This document shows positions 17,445-27,722 of a stretch of 64,000 nucleotides of DNA, one piece after another (position 1 is the first letter of the stretch; each line of letters opens with the position of its first letter). The position numbers and the translations under genes were made by a program. The notes under the pieces are model-generated. The model searched no databases, was not told the DNA's origin, and was given only the letters and a program-made list of their open reading frames with translations. Origin of the DNA: Streptomyces fildesensis (GTDB lineage: Bacteria > Actinomycetota > Actinomycetes > Streptomycetales > Streptomycetaceae); contig NZ_JAAIKO010000003.1 of NCBI RefSeq assembly GCF_016107395.1, forward strand, positions 124,001 through 188,000, in the 5' to 3' direction.

Positions 17445-18095
17445 GTGAGCAAGCGCTCCGGGATCCTCGAATTCGCTGTTCTCGGCCTGCTGCGCGAATC
17501 CCCGATGCACGGTTACGAGCTGCGCAAGCGGCTCAACACCTCGCTCGGTGTGTTCCGCGCGTTCAGCTACGGCAGCCTTTATCCCTGCCTGAAGACGCTG
17601 GTCGCCCAGGGCTGGTTGATCGAGGAGACGGTTCCGGACGTGGATCCGCTGGCCGCTCCCCTCGTCGGCCGCCGGGCGAAGATCGTCTACCGGCTGACCA
17701 CGGCGGGCAAGGAGCACTTCGAGGAGCTCCTCGCCCACTCAGGGCCGGACGCATGGGAGGACGAGCACTTCGCGGCTCGTTTCGCCTTCTTCGGCCAGAC
17801 GTCACGGGACGTTCGGATGCGCGTCCTCGAGGGGCGGCGCAGCCGCCTCGAGGAACGCCTGGACAAGATGCGCGCCTCGTTGGTGCGCACCCGTGAGCGG
17901 CTCGACGACTACACGCTCGAGCTGCAACGGCACGGCATGGAATCGGTGGAGCGCGAGGTCCGCTGGCTCAACGAGCTGATCGAGACCGAGCGCAACGGGC
18001 GCACCACGCGCCCGTCGGCCAAGCAGGACGACAACACACAAGACCGCAACACTCAAGAACATGGCGGCCAACCCGGAGACCGGGGAACCGCGTGA
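17445..18095 (+). CDS. PadR family transcriptional regulator
   Basis: DNA-binding regulator of 216 residues. The winged HTH covers residues 1-90, with the family motif [19 protein letters not shown] and [17 protein letters not shown]. The C-terminal Vir-like region (about 110-190) is a predicted coiled coil rich in Arg/Glu/Leu for dimerisation. The GTG start is preceded by GGCGGGGGCA. A PadR-type palindrome lies upstream. The stop region is 20 bases before the inositol-phosphate synthase start, so both genes probably form an operon and the regulator may control that enzyme. The inducer is unknown. Confidence 0.92.
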   Translation: MSKRSGILEFAVLGLLRESPMHGYELRKRLNTSLGVFRAFSYGSLYPCLKTLVAQGWLIEETVPDVDPLAAPLVGRRAKIVYRLTTAGKEHFEELLAHSGPDAWEDEHFAARFAFFGQTSRDVRMRVLEGRRSRLEERLDKMRASLVRTRERLDDYTLELQRHGMESVEREVRWLNELIETERNGRTTRPSAKQDDNTQDRNTQEHGGQPGDRGTA

Positions 18096-18115
18096 CGATT
18101 ACACAGGGAGCAACC

Positions 18116-19195
18116 GTGGGTTCGGTTCGCGTAGCCATTGTTGGCGTGGGCAACTGCGCCGCGTCGCTGGTGCAGGGTGTCGAGTACTACAAGGACGCCG
18201 ACCCGAACGGCCGCGTGCCTGGCCTCATGCACGTGCAGTTCGGTGACTACCACGTGCGTGACGTCGAGTTCGTGGCCGCCTTCGATGTCGACGCGAAGAA
18301 GGTCGGCCTCGACCTCGCGGACGCCATCGGCGCCAGCGAGAACAACACGATCAAGATCTGCGACGTTCCGCAGAGCGGTGTCACCGTCGAGCGCGGTCAC
18401 ACCCACGACGGTCTCGGCAAGTACTACCGCGAGACCATCGAGGAGTCGGACGCGGCCCCGGTCGACATCGTCAAGATCCTCAAGGACCGTCAGGTCGACG
18501 TTCTCGTCTGCTACCTGCCCGTCGGCTCCGAGGTCGCTGCGAAGTTCTACGCGCAGTGCGCCATCGACGCCAAGGTCGCGTTCGTCAACGCCCTCCCGGT
18601 CTTCATCGCCGGCACCAAGGAGTGGGCGGACAAGTTCACCGAGGCCGGTGTGCCGATCGTCGGTGACGACATCAAGTCGCAGGTCGGCGCCACGATCACG
18701 CACCGTGTGATGGCGAAGCTCTTCGAGGACCGCGGTGTCCTGCTGGAGCGCACCATGCAGCTGAACGTCGGCGGCAACATGGACTTCAAGAACATGCTGG
18801 AGCGCGACCGCCTCGAGTCGAAGAAGATCTCGAAGACGCAGGCCGTCACCTCGCAGATCGACCGCGACCTGGGTGCCGACAACGTGCACATCGGCCCGTC
18901 GGACTACGTGGCGTGGCTCGACGACCGCAAGTGGGCGTTCGTCCGCCTCGAGGGCCGCGCCTTCGGTGACGTCCCGCTGAGCCTGGAGTACAAGCTCGAG
19001 GTCTGGGACTCCCCGAACTCGGCCGGCGTCATCATCGACGCGGTGCGTGCCGCGAAGATCGCCCTGGACCGCGGCATCGGTGGCCCGATCCTCTCGGCGT
19101 CCTCGTACTTCATGAAGTCCCCGCCGGTGCAGTACTTCGACGACGAGGCCCGCGACAACGTCGAGAAGTTCATCAAGGGCGAGGTCGAGCGCTGA
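18116..19195 (+). CDS. ino1: myo-inositol-1-phosphate synthase
   Basis: Converts glucose-6-phosphate to 1L-myo-inositol-1-phosphate, the first step to inositol lipids and mycothiol. The 359-residue protein begins with an NAD-binding Rossmann motif [18 protein letters not shown], and contains the family segments [25 protein letters not shown] and [16 protein letters not shown] 18116 is chosen because GGGAG stands five bases upstream and it gives the conserved start GSVRVAIVG; an in-frame GTG at 18092 overlapping padR is the alternative. A strong hairpin follows. Confidence 0.95.
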   Translation: MGSVRVAIVGVGNCAASLVQGVEYYKDADPNGRVPGLMHVQFGDYHVRDVEFVAAFDVDAKKVGLDLADAIGASENNTIKICDVPQSGVTVERGHTHDGLGKYYRETIEESDAAPVDIVKILKDRQVDVLVCYLPVGSEVAAKFYAQCAIDAKVAFVNALPVFIAGTKEWADKFTEAGVPIVGDDIKSQVGATITHRVMAKLFEDRGVLLERTMQLNVGGNMDFKNMLERDRLESKKISKTQAVTSQIDRDLGADNVHIGPSDYVAWLDDRKWAFVRLEGRAFGDVPLSLEYKLEVWDSPNSAGVIIDAVRAAKIALDRGIGGPILSASSYFMKSPPVQYFDDEARDNVEKFIKGEVER

Positions 19196-19287
19196 GCCCA
19201 GCCGGCTCTGGCTCACCGGTCGATCGGCACGTAACCGCCGATCGCCATTGATCGCCGCTGAACCGCCGATCACGCACGACGCGTAAC

Positions 19288-19322
19288 CGTCAGGCCCCGG
19301 GTGGTGCACCCGGGGCCTGACG
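19288..19322 (+). terminator. ino1 terminator
   Basis: Perfect 16-base stem (CGTCAGGCCCCGGGTG and its complement) with a three-base loop, located between ino1 and the MFS gene. Confidence 0.85.
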
Positions 19323-19342
19323 CGTCATGTGAGGCTGTGCCC

Positions 19343-20632
19343 ATGGCTGTTGTGCGCGATCTCCGCGTACTGCTGCGGCTGCGCGACTTCCGGCGGCTGC
19401 TCGCGGTGCGCCTGCTGTCCCAACTGTCCGACGGCGTCTTCCAGGTCGCGCTCGCCACGTACGTCGTGTTCTCGCCCGAGAAGCAGGCGTCCCCCGCCGC
19501 CATCGCCTCAGCGATGGCCGTGCTCCTGCTGCCGTACTCGCTGCTGGGGCCGTTCACCGGGGTGCTGCTGGACCGCTGGCGGCGCCGCCAGGTCCTGCTG
19601 TACTGCAACCTGCTGCGCGCGGTGCTGTCCTGCGGCACGGCCGCGCTGATCCTGGCGCATGTCCCGGACTGGCTGTTCTATCTGTCGGCGCTGTCCGTCA
19701 CCGCCGTCAACCGCTTCGTCCTGGCCGGGCTGTCGGCCGCGCTGCCGCGCGTCGTGGACCGGGAGCGGCTCGTGATGGCCAACTCGCTGTCGCCGACAGC
19801 GGGAACGCTGGCCGCGACGGCCGGCGGCGGCCTCGCCTTCCTCGTCCACCTCGGCCTCGCCAAGGGCGCCGGAGCCGACGCGACCGTGGTGCTGCTCGCC
19901 GCGTTCGTCTACCTCTGCGCGGGCCTGGCCGCCCTCGCCCTGGACCGCGACCTCCTCGGCCCCGACCCGGACCTCGTCCAACCACGCCTCGGCACAGCGC
20001 TGACCGGCACCGTGCACGGCCTCGCGGAGGGGCTGCGCCATCTGCGCAGCCGCCCGGCCGCGGTGCGGGCCATGGCCGCCATGACCGCCCTGCGCTTCTG
20101 TTACGGCGCACTCACCGTCGTCCTGCTGATGCTGTGCCGCTACGCCTGGAACACCGCGTCGGACCGGCCGGGCGACGACGGCAGCGGTGGGCTGGCCCTG
20201 CTCGGACTCGCGGTGGGGGTCTCGGGTGCGGGCTTCTTCGCCGCCGCCGTCGTCACGCCCTGGGCCACCGCCCGCTTCGGCACCGCCGGCTGGATCACGG
20301 TCTGCGCCGGGTCCGCCGCCGTGCTTCTCCCGCCGCTGGCCCTGCCGTTCGACCCCGCGCCCATGCTGGTGGCCGCCTTCGCCCTGGGCATCTGCACCCA
20401 GGGCGCCAAGATCGCCACCGACACCGTCGTCCAGTCCTCGGTCGACGACACGTACCGGGGACGGGTCTTCTCGCTCTACGACGTGGCCTTCAACGTCGCC
20501 TTCGTCGGCGCCGCGGCGGTCGCCGCCCTGATGCTTCCGCCGGACGGCCGGTCCGCTCTGCTGATCGCCCTACTGGCCCTGCTGTACGCGGTGGTGGCCC
20601 TGGCGATGCTCCGTGTCAGGGGTCTCCAGTAG
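19343..20632 (+). CDS. MFS transporter
   Basis: Major facilitator superfamily protein, 429 residues and about twelve transmembrane segments. The loop LDRWRRRQVLLYCNLLRA between segments 2 and 3 is the MFS signature, and SSVDDTYRGRVFSLYDVAFN resembles the equivalent loop of MFS_3-like exporters. The ATG 19343 is preferred; the frame extends 14 codons into the ino1 terminator. Substrate unknown; an efflux role is usual for this group. It is transcribed separately from ino1 because of the terminator, and lies 48 bases before the LppU-like gene. Confidence 0.9.
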   Translation: MAVVRDLRVLLRLRDFRRLLAVRLLSQLSDGVFQVALATYVVFSPEKQASPAAIASAMAVLLLPYSLLGPFTGVLLDRWRRRQVLLYCNLLRAVLSCGTAALILAHVPDWLFYLSALSVTAVNRFVLAGLSAALPRVVDRERLVMANSLSPTAGTLAATAGGGLAFLVHLGLAKGAGADATVVLLAAFVYLCAGLAALALDRDLLGPDPDLVQPRLGTALTGTVHGLAEGLRHLRSRPAAVRAMAAMTALRFCYGALTVVLLMLCRYAWNTASDRPGDDGSGGLALLGLAVGVSGAGFFAAAVVTPWATARFGTAGWITVCAGSAAVLLPPLALPFDPAPMLVAAFALGICTQGAKIATDTVVQSSVDDTYRGRVFSLYDVAFNVAFVGAAAVAALMLPPDGRSALLIALLALLYAVVALAMLRVRGLQ

Positions 20633-20680
20633 TGTTCGCCCGTTCTTACGTCGCTCATACATCCCATTCGGGGGACACCC

Positions 20681-21469
20681 ATGACCACTTCACCGCCACC
20701 GCAGTACCAGCAGGGCGGCAACCCGTACGGGCAGCCGCAGCCGCCCCAGGGCGGGAACCCGTACGGCCAGCCGCAACCGCCGCAGGGCGGCAACCCGTTC
20801 GGGCAGCAGGGAACGCAGCCGTATCCCCAGCAGGGAGCCCAGCCCGGCGCGTGCACCTTCTGCGGTGGCTACCCCGCAGTCCACGCCACGGTCCGCGGTC
20901 ACCAGGGCTTCCTGGTCATCATGCGATTCCTCAAGCTGAAGGCCAACTACTGCCGCTCCTGCGGCATAGCCACGCACCGCGACATGACCACCAAGACCCT
21001 GTGGCAGGGCTGGTGGGGCATCGCCTCGTTCGTCATCACGCCGGTCACCCTGCTCATCAACCTGGGCGCACGCGGCAAGTTCAACAAGCTCCCCGCGCCC
21101 ACCGGTGGCTGGGGGCCGCCCCGCGAGCCCGGAAAGCCGATCTTCGGGCGGGTGGGTGCCTACGGCATCCTGGTCCCGCTCATCGTGATCGCCGCGATCA
21201 TCGGGGTGAACGCGCTCGACAAGAGCGCCAGCACGGCCGCCGTCGGCGACTGCATGCACCGCGGTAGCACCAGCAACACCAACCCGGACCTGGAGGTCGT
21301 CTCCTGCACGGACGCCAAGGCGCAGTACAAGGTGCTGGCGGTGATTAGTGGCACGTACGGCAGCACCGAGGCCGGAGAGAAGTGCTCGGCGGCAGCACCG
21401 GACTTCCGCTACCAGTACACCGAGTCCGGTAGCGGCAGCGACTTCCTGCTCTGCCTGAAGGACAAGTAG
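20681..21469 (+). CDS. LppU/SCO3897 family protein
   Basis: Membrane protein of 262 residues. It starts with three copies of a GGNPYGQPQPPQ-like repeat (about residues 12-45), then a four-cysteine zinc-ribbon-like segment (CTFCGG and YCRSCG), two hydrophobic segments (about 108-128 and 165-185) and an extracytoplasmic domain with four cysteines probably forming disulphides. This matches the LppU/SCO3897 family, whose role is unknown. The ATG is preceded by GGGGGAC. It stands alone between the MFS gene and a parS pair. Confidence 0.85.
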   Translation: MTTSPPPQYQQGGNPYGQPQPPQGGNPYGQPQPPQGGNPFGQQGTQPYPQQGAQPGACTFCGGYPAVHATVRGHQGFLVIMRFLKLKANYCRSCGIATHRDMTTKTLWQGWWGIASFVITPVTLLINLGARGKFNKLPAPTGGWGPPREPGKPIFGRVGAYGILVPLIVIAAIIGVNALDKSASTAAVGDCMHRGSTSNTNPDLEVVSCTDAKAQYKVLAVISGTYGSTEAGEKCSAAAPDFRYQYTESGSGSDFLLCLKDK

Positions 21470-21513
21470 TCCCACCTGGTCCCACCCGGTTCACGGACGC
21501 ACGCAGGGGCGAT

Positions 21514-21527
21514 GTTCCACGTGGAAC
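21514..21527. promoter_or_regulatory. parS-like site
   Basis: GTTCCACGTGGAAC, a perfect palindrome two positions from the Streptomyces parS consensus, between the LppU-like gene and cca. Confidence 0.75.
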
Positions 21528-21568
21528 ATCGCCCCTCGCGCCGTCCGGGCCTGTCCGGGCCGTGCCAT

Positions 21569-21582
21569 GTTCCACGTGGAAC
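21569..21582. promoter_or_regulatory. parS-like site
   Basis: Second copy of GTTCCACGTGGAAC, 55 bases after the first in the same convergent gap; both are flanked by AT...AT. Confidence 0.75.
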
Positions 21583-21601
21583 ATCGCATCCGCCGGAGCG
21601 G

Positions 21602-23017
21602 TCAGCCCTGCGTCGCCCACCACTCCTTGAGTGCGGCGATCGCGTCCTCCTCGGCCATCGGGCCGTTCTCCAGCCGCAGCTCCAGCAGGAACTGGTAGGC
21701 CTTGCCGATCACCGGACCGGGCGGGACATCCAGGATCTGCATGATCTGGTTGCCGTCCAGGTCCGGGCGGATCGAATCGAGCTCCTCCCGCTCCTGGAGC
21801 TCGCCGATCCGCTCCTCCAGCCCGTCATAGGTACGGGAGAGCGCCGCCGCCTTGCGCTTGTTCCGTGTCGTGCAATCGGACCGGGTGAGCTTGTGCAGCC
21901 GGCCCAGCAGCGGGCCCGCGTCCCGCACGTAACGCCGGACGGCGGAGTCCGTCCACTCCCCGGTGCCGTACCCGTGGAACCGCAGATGCAGCTCGACGAG
22001 CCTCGCGACGTCCTTGATCATGTCGTTGGGGTACTTGAGCTTGGCCATCCTGGACTTGGTCATCTTCGCGCCCACCACCTCGTGGTGGTGGAAGGAGACC
22101 CGGCCGTCGGACTCGAAGCGCCGGGTCCGCGGCTTTCCGATGTCGTGCAGCAGCGCGGCCAGCCGCAGCACCAGGTCGGGGCCGTCCGTCTCCAGGTCGA
22201 TGGCCTGCTCCAGGACGGTCAGCGAGTGCTCGTAGACGTCCTTGTGCCGGTGGTGCTCGTCACGCTCCAGGCGCAGCGCCGAGAGCTCCGGCAGTACCCG
22301 CTCCGCCAGCCCGGTGTCGACCAGCAGCCGCAGACCCTTGCGCGGGTTGTCCGAGAGGATGAGCTTGTTCAGTTCGTCCCGGACCCGCTCCGCCGAGACG
22401 ATCTCGATACGGTCCGCCATCGCCGTCATCGCGGCGACGACCTCGGGAGCGACCTCGAAGTCCAGCTGGGCCGCGAAGCGCGCGGCGCGCATCATCCGCA
22501 GCGGGTCGTCGGAGAAGGAGTCCTCCGGCGTACCGGGAGTGCGCAGCAGCCGTCCGGCCAGGTCGTCGAGGCCGCCGTACGGGTCGACGAAGACGCTTCC
22601 CGGCAGCGCGACGGCCATCGCGTTGACCGTGAAATCGCGGCGGACCAGATCCTCCTCGATGGTGTCGCCGTAGGAGACCTCGGGCTTGCGGGAGGTCCGG
22701 TCGTAAGCCTCGGACCGGTAGGTGGTGACTTCGACCTGGAAGCCGTCCTTCATGCACCCGACGGTGCCGAAGGCGATACCGACCTCCCACACGGCCTCCG
22801 CCCAGGGCCGGATGATCTTCAGCACCTGTTCCGGGCGGGCGTCGGTCGTAAAGTCCAGGTCGTTGCCGAGCCTGCCGAGCAGGGTGTCACGGACCGAGCC
22901 GCCGACGAGGGCGAGCTTGAAGCCGGCTTCCTGGAAGCGGCGGCCGAGGTCTTCGGCGACCGGCGCGACCGTGTGAGGGGCCTGCTGGATCTGGGGGTCA
23001 TTGTTGGCATTCGGCAC
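21602..23017 (-). CDS. cca: CCA-adding tRNA nucleotidyltransferase
   Basis: Adds or repairs the 3' CCA end of tRNAs; the tRNA-Ile in this window lacks an encoded CCA and needs it. The 471 residues comprise a class II nucleotidyltransferase head (VGGSVRDTLLGR, catalytic NDLDFTTDA, RRDFTVNAMA), the RNA-binding region, and an HD domain with LAALLHDIGKPRTR near residue 275. The GTG start is 145 bases from the divergent DUF6049 gene. In Streptomyces related proteins may be either CCA-adding enzymes or poly(A) polymerase-like, but the motifs here favour the tRNA enzyme. Confidence 0.93.
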   Translation of the reverse strand: MPNANNDPQIQQAPHTVAPVAEDLGRRFQEAGFKLALVGGSVRDTLLGRLGNDLDFTTDARPEQVLKIIRPWAEAVWEVGIAFGTVGCMKDGFQVEVTTYRSEAYDRTSRKPEVSYGDTIEEDLVRRDFTVNAMAVALPGSVFVDPYGGLDDLAGRLLRTPGTPEDSFSDDPLRMMRAARFAAQLDFEVAPEVVAAMTAMADRIEIVSAERVRDELNKLILSDNPRKGLRLLVDTGLAERVLPELSALRLERDEHHRHKDVYEHSLTVLEQAIDLETDGPDLVLRLAALLHDIGKPRTRRFESDGRVSFHHHEVVGAKMTKSRMAKLKYPNDMIKDVARLVELHLRFHGYGTGEWTDSAVRRYVRDAGPLLGRLHKLTRSDCTTRNKRKAAALSRTYDGLEERIGELQEREELDSIRPDLDGNQIMQILDVPPGPVIGKAYQFLLELRLENGPMAEEDAIAALKEWWATQG

Positions 23018-23162
23018 AACGTAAAAGGGTACGTGGCCGCGAGCCTCCTGGCCTCCGCGTTATGTCCCCGGTCCACATGGAGCAGTCCGCAGCACTTTGC
23101 CTCTCGCCCGATCGTTAACATGCCAGGACGCACATCCGATTGACGACAGGACGGGCAAACGA

Positions 23163-25562
23163 GTGGGCGAGGCGGCACAGTCACCCGGTACACCCACGGC
23201 TCGTCCGCGGCGGCTACGCCGCGCGGCCGCGCTGATCGCCGGGGCGTCGCTCTTCGCGGGCCTGCTGCAGGTGCACGCCGCACCCGCCTCCTACGCCGCC
23301 TCGGCCGGTACCGGATCACGGACCGCCCAGGTGTCCCTGGAATCCGTGGACCCGGTCACCCCGGCCAAGGACGGCACGATCACCGTCGAGGGCACCGTCA
23401 CCAACACCGGACGGGCCACGATCACCCATGCCGAGGCCGGACTGCGGGTCTCCTCCAGCAGCCCGCTGACCAGCCGCAGCGCGATCAGCTCCGCCGCCGC
23501 ACGCACCGGGAGCACCGGAGACGACGGCAGCCTGATCACCGAGCACACGGCCAAGCTGGCGGACATCCCGTCCGGCGCGAGCAGCGCCTTCTCCCTGAAG
23601 GTGCCCGTGAGCGCCCTGGAGCTGGGTGCTGACGGCGTCTACCAGCTGGGAGTCACCCTCAACGGCCAGACCGCCGACGAGGCCTACAACCACGTCCTGG
23701 GGATCCAGCGGACGTTTCTCCCCTGGTATGCGAAGGGTGAGGCCAAGCCGACCCAGTTCACTTTCCTGTGGCCGCTGGCCGACCGGCCGCATCTGGCGGT
23801 GCGCAGCGACACCGACGACCAGCAGAGCCCGATCTTCCTGGACGACGACCTCGCGGCGGATCTCGCCCCCGGCGGCCGGCTGCAGGAGCTGGTGGAGCTG
23901 GGCAAGACCCTGCCGATCACCTGGGTCGTCGATCCGGACCTGCTCGCCACCGTCGACTTCATGACCCGCAGCTACCGGGTACTGGGTCCGGACGGGGACG
24001 TCGCGCACACCACGCCGGGTACGGGCACCGAGAACGCCAAGCAGTGGCTCAACGACCTGAAGTCCGCGACCGCCGGCCATGAGGTGGTGTCGCTGCCCTT
24101 CGGTGACACCGACATCGCCTCGATCGCCCATCACGGCAAGGACGTCCCCGCGACCCTCGGCCACCTCAAGACGGCCACGGATCTGGGGGTCAGGACCGTC
24201 GACACGATCCTCGGCCTGGAACCGACCTCCAATGTGGCCTGGCCGGCCGACGGCGCCGTCGATCCGTCGATCGTGGACATCGCCACCGCCGGCGGCGCCG
24301 ACAAGCTGATCGCGCGCAGCGACAGCTTCGGAGAGACCGGCTCGCTCGCCTACACCCCGACGTCCGCCCGGCCGATCAGCGGCGGCACCACGGCGGTGGT
24401 CAGCGACGCCGTGCTCTCCAAGGCGTTCACGGGCGACATGACGAGCGCCTCGGCGTCGACCCTCGCGGTCCAGGAGTTCCTCTCCCAGACCCTGATGATC
24501 ACCATGCAGGCGCCGACCAAGCAGCGCAGCATCGTCGTCGCGCCGCAGCGCATGCCCACCGCGTCCCAGGCCCAGGAGATGGCCCAGGGCATCGCCGCGG
24601 TCGGCCACAGCCCCTGGGCGCAGACCATCAGCTTCGACGCGGCCACCAAGGCGCCCGCGGACCCGGCCGCCAACCACAAGGTGCCCGGCACCTCCGCGTA
24701 CCCCGACTACCTGCGCAAGCAGGAGATCAGCACCAGCGCGTTCCAGGACATCCAGCGGACGCAGGGCCAGCTCAACGGATTCACGGTGATCCTCAGCCGC
24801 AAGGACCGGGTCACCGTCCCCTTCACCGCGGCGGTCCTGCGCTCGATGTCCAACGCCTGGCGCGGCGACCCCATCGGCGCCTCGCTGTTCCGTAACTCCA
24901 TCGGGTCCTACCTCACCGACCTCATGGGCTCGGTGCACATCCTGGACAAGACCAACCTGACGCTGTCCGGGCGCAGTGCCACGATCCCGGTCACCGTGAA
25001 GAACGAACTCGGGCAGGCCGTCACCGGTCTGGAACTGCGGCTCACCTCCAGCGCGCAGATCCGGCTGGACGTCGGCGACCCCCAGCCGGTCACCGTCGAG
25101 GGCGGCCACACCCGCTCGCTGAAGTTCCCCACCAAGGCGGGCGCGAACGGCCTGGCACAGGTGACCGCCCAGCTCTACACCAAGGACGGCGTCAAGTACG
25201 GCGATCCGATCTCGTTCAACGTCAAGGTCACCTCGATCACCGACACCGTGATGCTGGTGATCGCCGGCGGCCTGCTGCTCCTCGCGCTGGCCGGCGTGAA
25301 GATGTACAACCAGCGCAAGCGCAAGGCGGCCGCCGGAGCGGGTGGCACCGATGCCGACGGGGACGACGACGGCGACGCGGCCGGTGACGGCGACGACGGC
25401 ACTGACGGTGCCGATGGTGCGGACGGTACGGGCGGTGCGGACGGCTTGGAAGAGAGCGACGGTGCGGTCGGCGCCGAAGCCGGGCAGCCGGGTGACCCGG
25501 CTCCGGACACCGCCCCGGAAAACACGGACCCGTCCCCGCCGGGTGAGAAGGTGGACCGATAG
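23163..25562 (+). CDS. DUF6049 family secreted membrane-anchored protein
   Basis: 799-residue envelope protein of unknown function, always next to murJ in Streptomyces. It has a signal peptide (basic RPRRLRRAAALIAGASLF, then cleavage near AAPASYAA), a large extracytoplasmic region with Ig-like beta stretches (TVEGTVTNTGRATITHAEAG and a similar one near residue 620), one C-terminal transmembrane helix (about residues 695-717) and an acidic Asp/Gly cytoplasmic tail. Start GTG 23163 follows GGACGGG; the frame is open 22 codons further but without signal. Presumed to act in cell-wall export with MurJ; this is inference from context. Confidence 0.88.
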   Translation: MGEAAQSPGTPTARPRRLRRAAALIAGASLFAGLLQVHAAPASYAASAGTGSRTAQVSLESVDPVTPAKDGTITVEGTVTNTGRATITHAEAGLRVSSSSPLTSRSAISSAAARTGSTGDDGSLITEHTAKLADIPSGASSAFSLKVPVSALELGADGVYQLGVTLNGQTADEAYNHVLGIQRTFLPWYAKGEAKPTQFTFLWPLADRPHLAVRSDTDDQQSPIFLDDDLAADLAPGGRLQELVELGKTLPITWVVDPDLLATVDFMTRSYRVLGPDGDVAHTTPGTGTENAKQWLNDLKSATAGHEVVSLPFGDTDIASIAHHGKDVPATLGHLKTATDLGVRTVDTILGLEPTSNVAWPADGAVDPSIVDIATAGGADKLIARSDSFGETGSLAYTPTSARPISGGTTAVVSDAVLSKAFTGDMTSASASTLAVQEFLSQTLMITMQAPTKQRSIVVAPQRMPTASQAQEMAQGIAAVGHSPWAQTISFDAATKAPADPAANHKVPGTSAYPDYLRKQEISTSAFQDIQRTQGQLNGFTVILSRKDRVTVPFTAAVLRSMSNAWRGDPIGASLFRNSIGSYLTDLMGSVHILDKTNLTLSGRSATIPVTVKNELGQAVTGLELRLTSSAQIRLDVGDPQPVTVEGGHTRSLKFPTKAGANGLAQVTAQLYTKDGVKYGDPISFNVKVTSITDTVMLVIAGGLLLLALAGVKMYNQRKRKAAAGAGGTDADGDDDGDAAGDGDDGTDGADGADGTGGADGLEESDGAVGAEAGQPGDPAPDTAPENTDPSPPGEKVDR

Positions 25563-25605
25563 CCAGGCCGGGTCTCGACAGCGGACAATCAATAAGGTGG
25601 GGCAG

Positions 25606-27714
25606 ATGAACGCGCCGTACGACGGTGACCGCGACCGGGAGACTCCGGCCGGAGATCCGCGCGCACAGGTACCGCCGCCACCCCCGGGCTCCCACCCGGT
25701 CCCGCCGGACCCCTATCTGCAGAACACCTACGCCCACGATCCGTACCAGCAGCAGGATCCGACCGCGCAGGACCCCGTCGGCGAGGCGCTCTACGACCGC
25801 GCCGCGCACCCTCCGCCGCCGCCCCCGCCCTACGGGCAGCCGTGGCCCCCGCAGCAACAGCAGTACCAGATGCCGTACGGCGACGACGCCACCACGCAGT
25901 ACGTCGGGGTGGACGACCTGGTGACCCACGCGGCCGAGGAGCCGCCCCCCTACGACGCGTTCGCGCACCTGTACCGCGACCAGCAGCCCACCGCGGCGCC
26001 CGTCGGGCCGCCCGTGGAGCCTGTTGTGCCCGAGCCGGAGCAGCAGGCGGCCCCGGTCCCCGCGCCGCGCTCCGCCGGCCGTGGCGGCAGCATCCTGAAG
26101 TCCAGCGCCCTGATGGCGGCCGGCACCCTGGTCTCCCGCCTCACCGGCTTCGTCCGCACCCTGGTCATCGCCGCGGCGATCGGTGTCGCCACCCTCGGCG
26201 ACTCCTACGCGGTCGCGATGGTCCTGCCCACGATGATCTACATCCTCACCGTCGGCGGCGGCCTCAACTCCGTCTTCGTCCCGCTGCTGGTCCGCGCGAT
26301 GAAGGACGACGAGGACGGCGGCACCGCGTTCGCGAACCGGCTGCTGACCCTCGTCATGGTCATTCTCGGCGGCATCGTCACGCTCACCGTGATCGCGGCC
26401 CCGCTGCTGGTCCGCATGATGTCCACGAAGATCGCGGACAACCCGGCCACCTTCGACGTCGCGGTGACCTTCGCCCGCTACTGCCTGCCCACGATCTTCT
26501 TCATGGGTGTGCACGTCGTGATGGGGCAGATCCTCAACGCCCGAGGCAAGTTCGGCGCGATGATGTGGACCCCGGTCCTCAACAACATCGTCGTCATCTT
26601 CACCTTCGGCATGTTCATCTGGGTCTACGGCTCCTACGGCACGACCAAGATGGACGCCACCACGATCTCCCCCGAGGGCATCCAGCTGCTCGGCATCGGC
26701 ACCCTGCTCGGCCTGGCCGTGCAGTCCATCGCGATGCTGCCCTATCTGCGCGAGGCGGGCTTCAAGTTCCGGCTGCGCTTCGACTGGCGCGGCCACGGAC
26801 TCGGCCACGCCGCGAAGCTGGCCAAGTGGACGTTCTTCTTCGTCCTCGCCAACCAGGCCGGCCTCATCGTCGTCACCCAGCTCGCCACCTGGGCCGGGTC
26901 CGAGGCCGACAAGCTCGGTTTCCAGGGCACCGGCATCACCGCCTACAACAACGCACTGCTGATCTGGCAGATGCCGCAGGCGATCATCACGGTCTCCGTC
27001 ATGGCCGCCGTGCTGCCCCGGATCTCCCGCGCCGCCCACGACGGGGACTCACCTGCGGTCCGCGACGACATCTCCTACGGCCTGCGCACCTCGGCCGTGG
27101 CCATCGTCCCGGCCGCCTTCGCCTTCCTCGCCCTCGGCGTCCCGATGTGCAGCCTGCTGTACGCCGGCACCGGAACGGACTCCGCGCGCAACATCGGATT
27201 CATCCTGATGGCCTTCGGGATCGGACTGATCCCGTTCTCCGTGCAGTACGTCGTGCTGCGCGGCTTCTACGCCTTCGAGGACACCCGCACCCCCTTCTAC
27301 AACACGGTGATCGTCGCCGCGGTGAACGCCGTCGCGTCCGCGGTCTGCTTCGTCGTGCTCCCCTCCCGCTGGGCCGTGGTCGGTATGGCCTTCTCCTACG
27401 GGCTGGCCTACGCGGTCGGCGTCGGCGTCGCCGTCAGGCGGCTGCGCACCCGGCTGGGCGGCGACCTCGACGGCAAGCGCATCACCCGGACGTACGCACG
27501 CCTCACCGGCGCCTGCGTCCCCGCCGCCCTGGCCGCCGGGGTCGCGGTCTACGGCATCACCCGGACCCTGGGCAGCGGGGCTTCCGGCTCGCTGGTCTCC
27601 CTGATCGTCGGCGGCGCACTGCTGATCGGCGTCTTCTACATCGCCGCCAAGCGTATGAGGATCGAGGAAATGACCGCGATGGTCGGAATGGTGCGCGGCA
27701 GACTCGGCCGCTGA
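25606..27714 (+). CDS. murJ: lipid II flippase MurJ
   Basis: MOP-superfamily flippase that moves lipid II across the membrane. The 702-residue protein has a 160-residue Pro/Gln/Tyr-rich cytoplasmic tail before about fourteen transmembrane segments. The core begins at SSALMAAGTLVSRLTGFVRT, the classic MviN start with the functional arginines. ATG 25606 is preceded by AAGGTGGGG. The gene follows DUF6049 by 43 bases and precedes a pseudokinase gene. In mycobacteria the flippase and a pseudokinase are one polypeptide; here they are two genes. A hairpin follows the stop. Confidence 0.95.
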   Translation: MNAPYDGDRDRETPAGDPRAQVPPPPPGSHPVPPDPYLQNTYAHDPYQQQDPTAQDPVGEALYDRAAHPPPPPPPYGQPWPPQQQQYQMPYGDDATTQYVGVDDLVTHAAEEPPPYDAFAHLYRDQQPTAAPVGPPVEPVVPEPEQQAAPVPAPRSAGRGGSILKSSALMAAGTLVSRLTGFVRTLVIAAAIGVATLGDSYAVAMVLPTMIYILTVGGGLNSVFVPLLVRAMKDDEDGGTAFANRLLTLVMVILGGIVTLTVIAAPLLVRMMSTKIADNPATFDVAVTFARYCLPTIFFMGVHVVMGQILNARGKFGAMMWTPVLNNIVVIFTFGMFIWVYGSYGTTKMDATTISPEGIQLLGIGTLLGLAVQSIAMLPYLREAGFKFRLRFDWRGHGLGHAAKLAKWTFFFVLANQAGLIVVTQLATWAGSEADKLGFQGTGITAYNNALLIWQMPQAIITVSVMAAVLPRISRAAHDGDSPAVRDDISYGLRTSAVAIVPAAFAFLALGVPMCSLLYAGTGTDSARNIGFILMAFGIGLIPFSVQYVVLRGFYAFEDTRTPFYNTVIVAAVNAVASAVCFVVLPSRWAVVGMAFSYGLAYAVGVGVAVRRLRTRLGGDLDGKRITRTYARLTGACVPAALAAGVAVYGITRTLGSGASGSLVSLIVGGALLIGVFYIAAKRMRIEEMTAMVGMVRGRLGR

Positions 27715-27722
27715 TCGAAAGA

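Noticed and set aside
20719..20810. CRISPR-like short repeats
   Set aside because: The repeats are in-frame codons of a PYGQPQPPQ protein repeat with no spacers; no CRISPR array is seen in the window.
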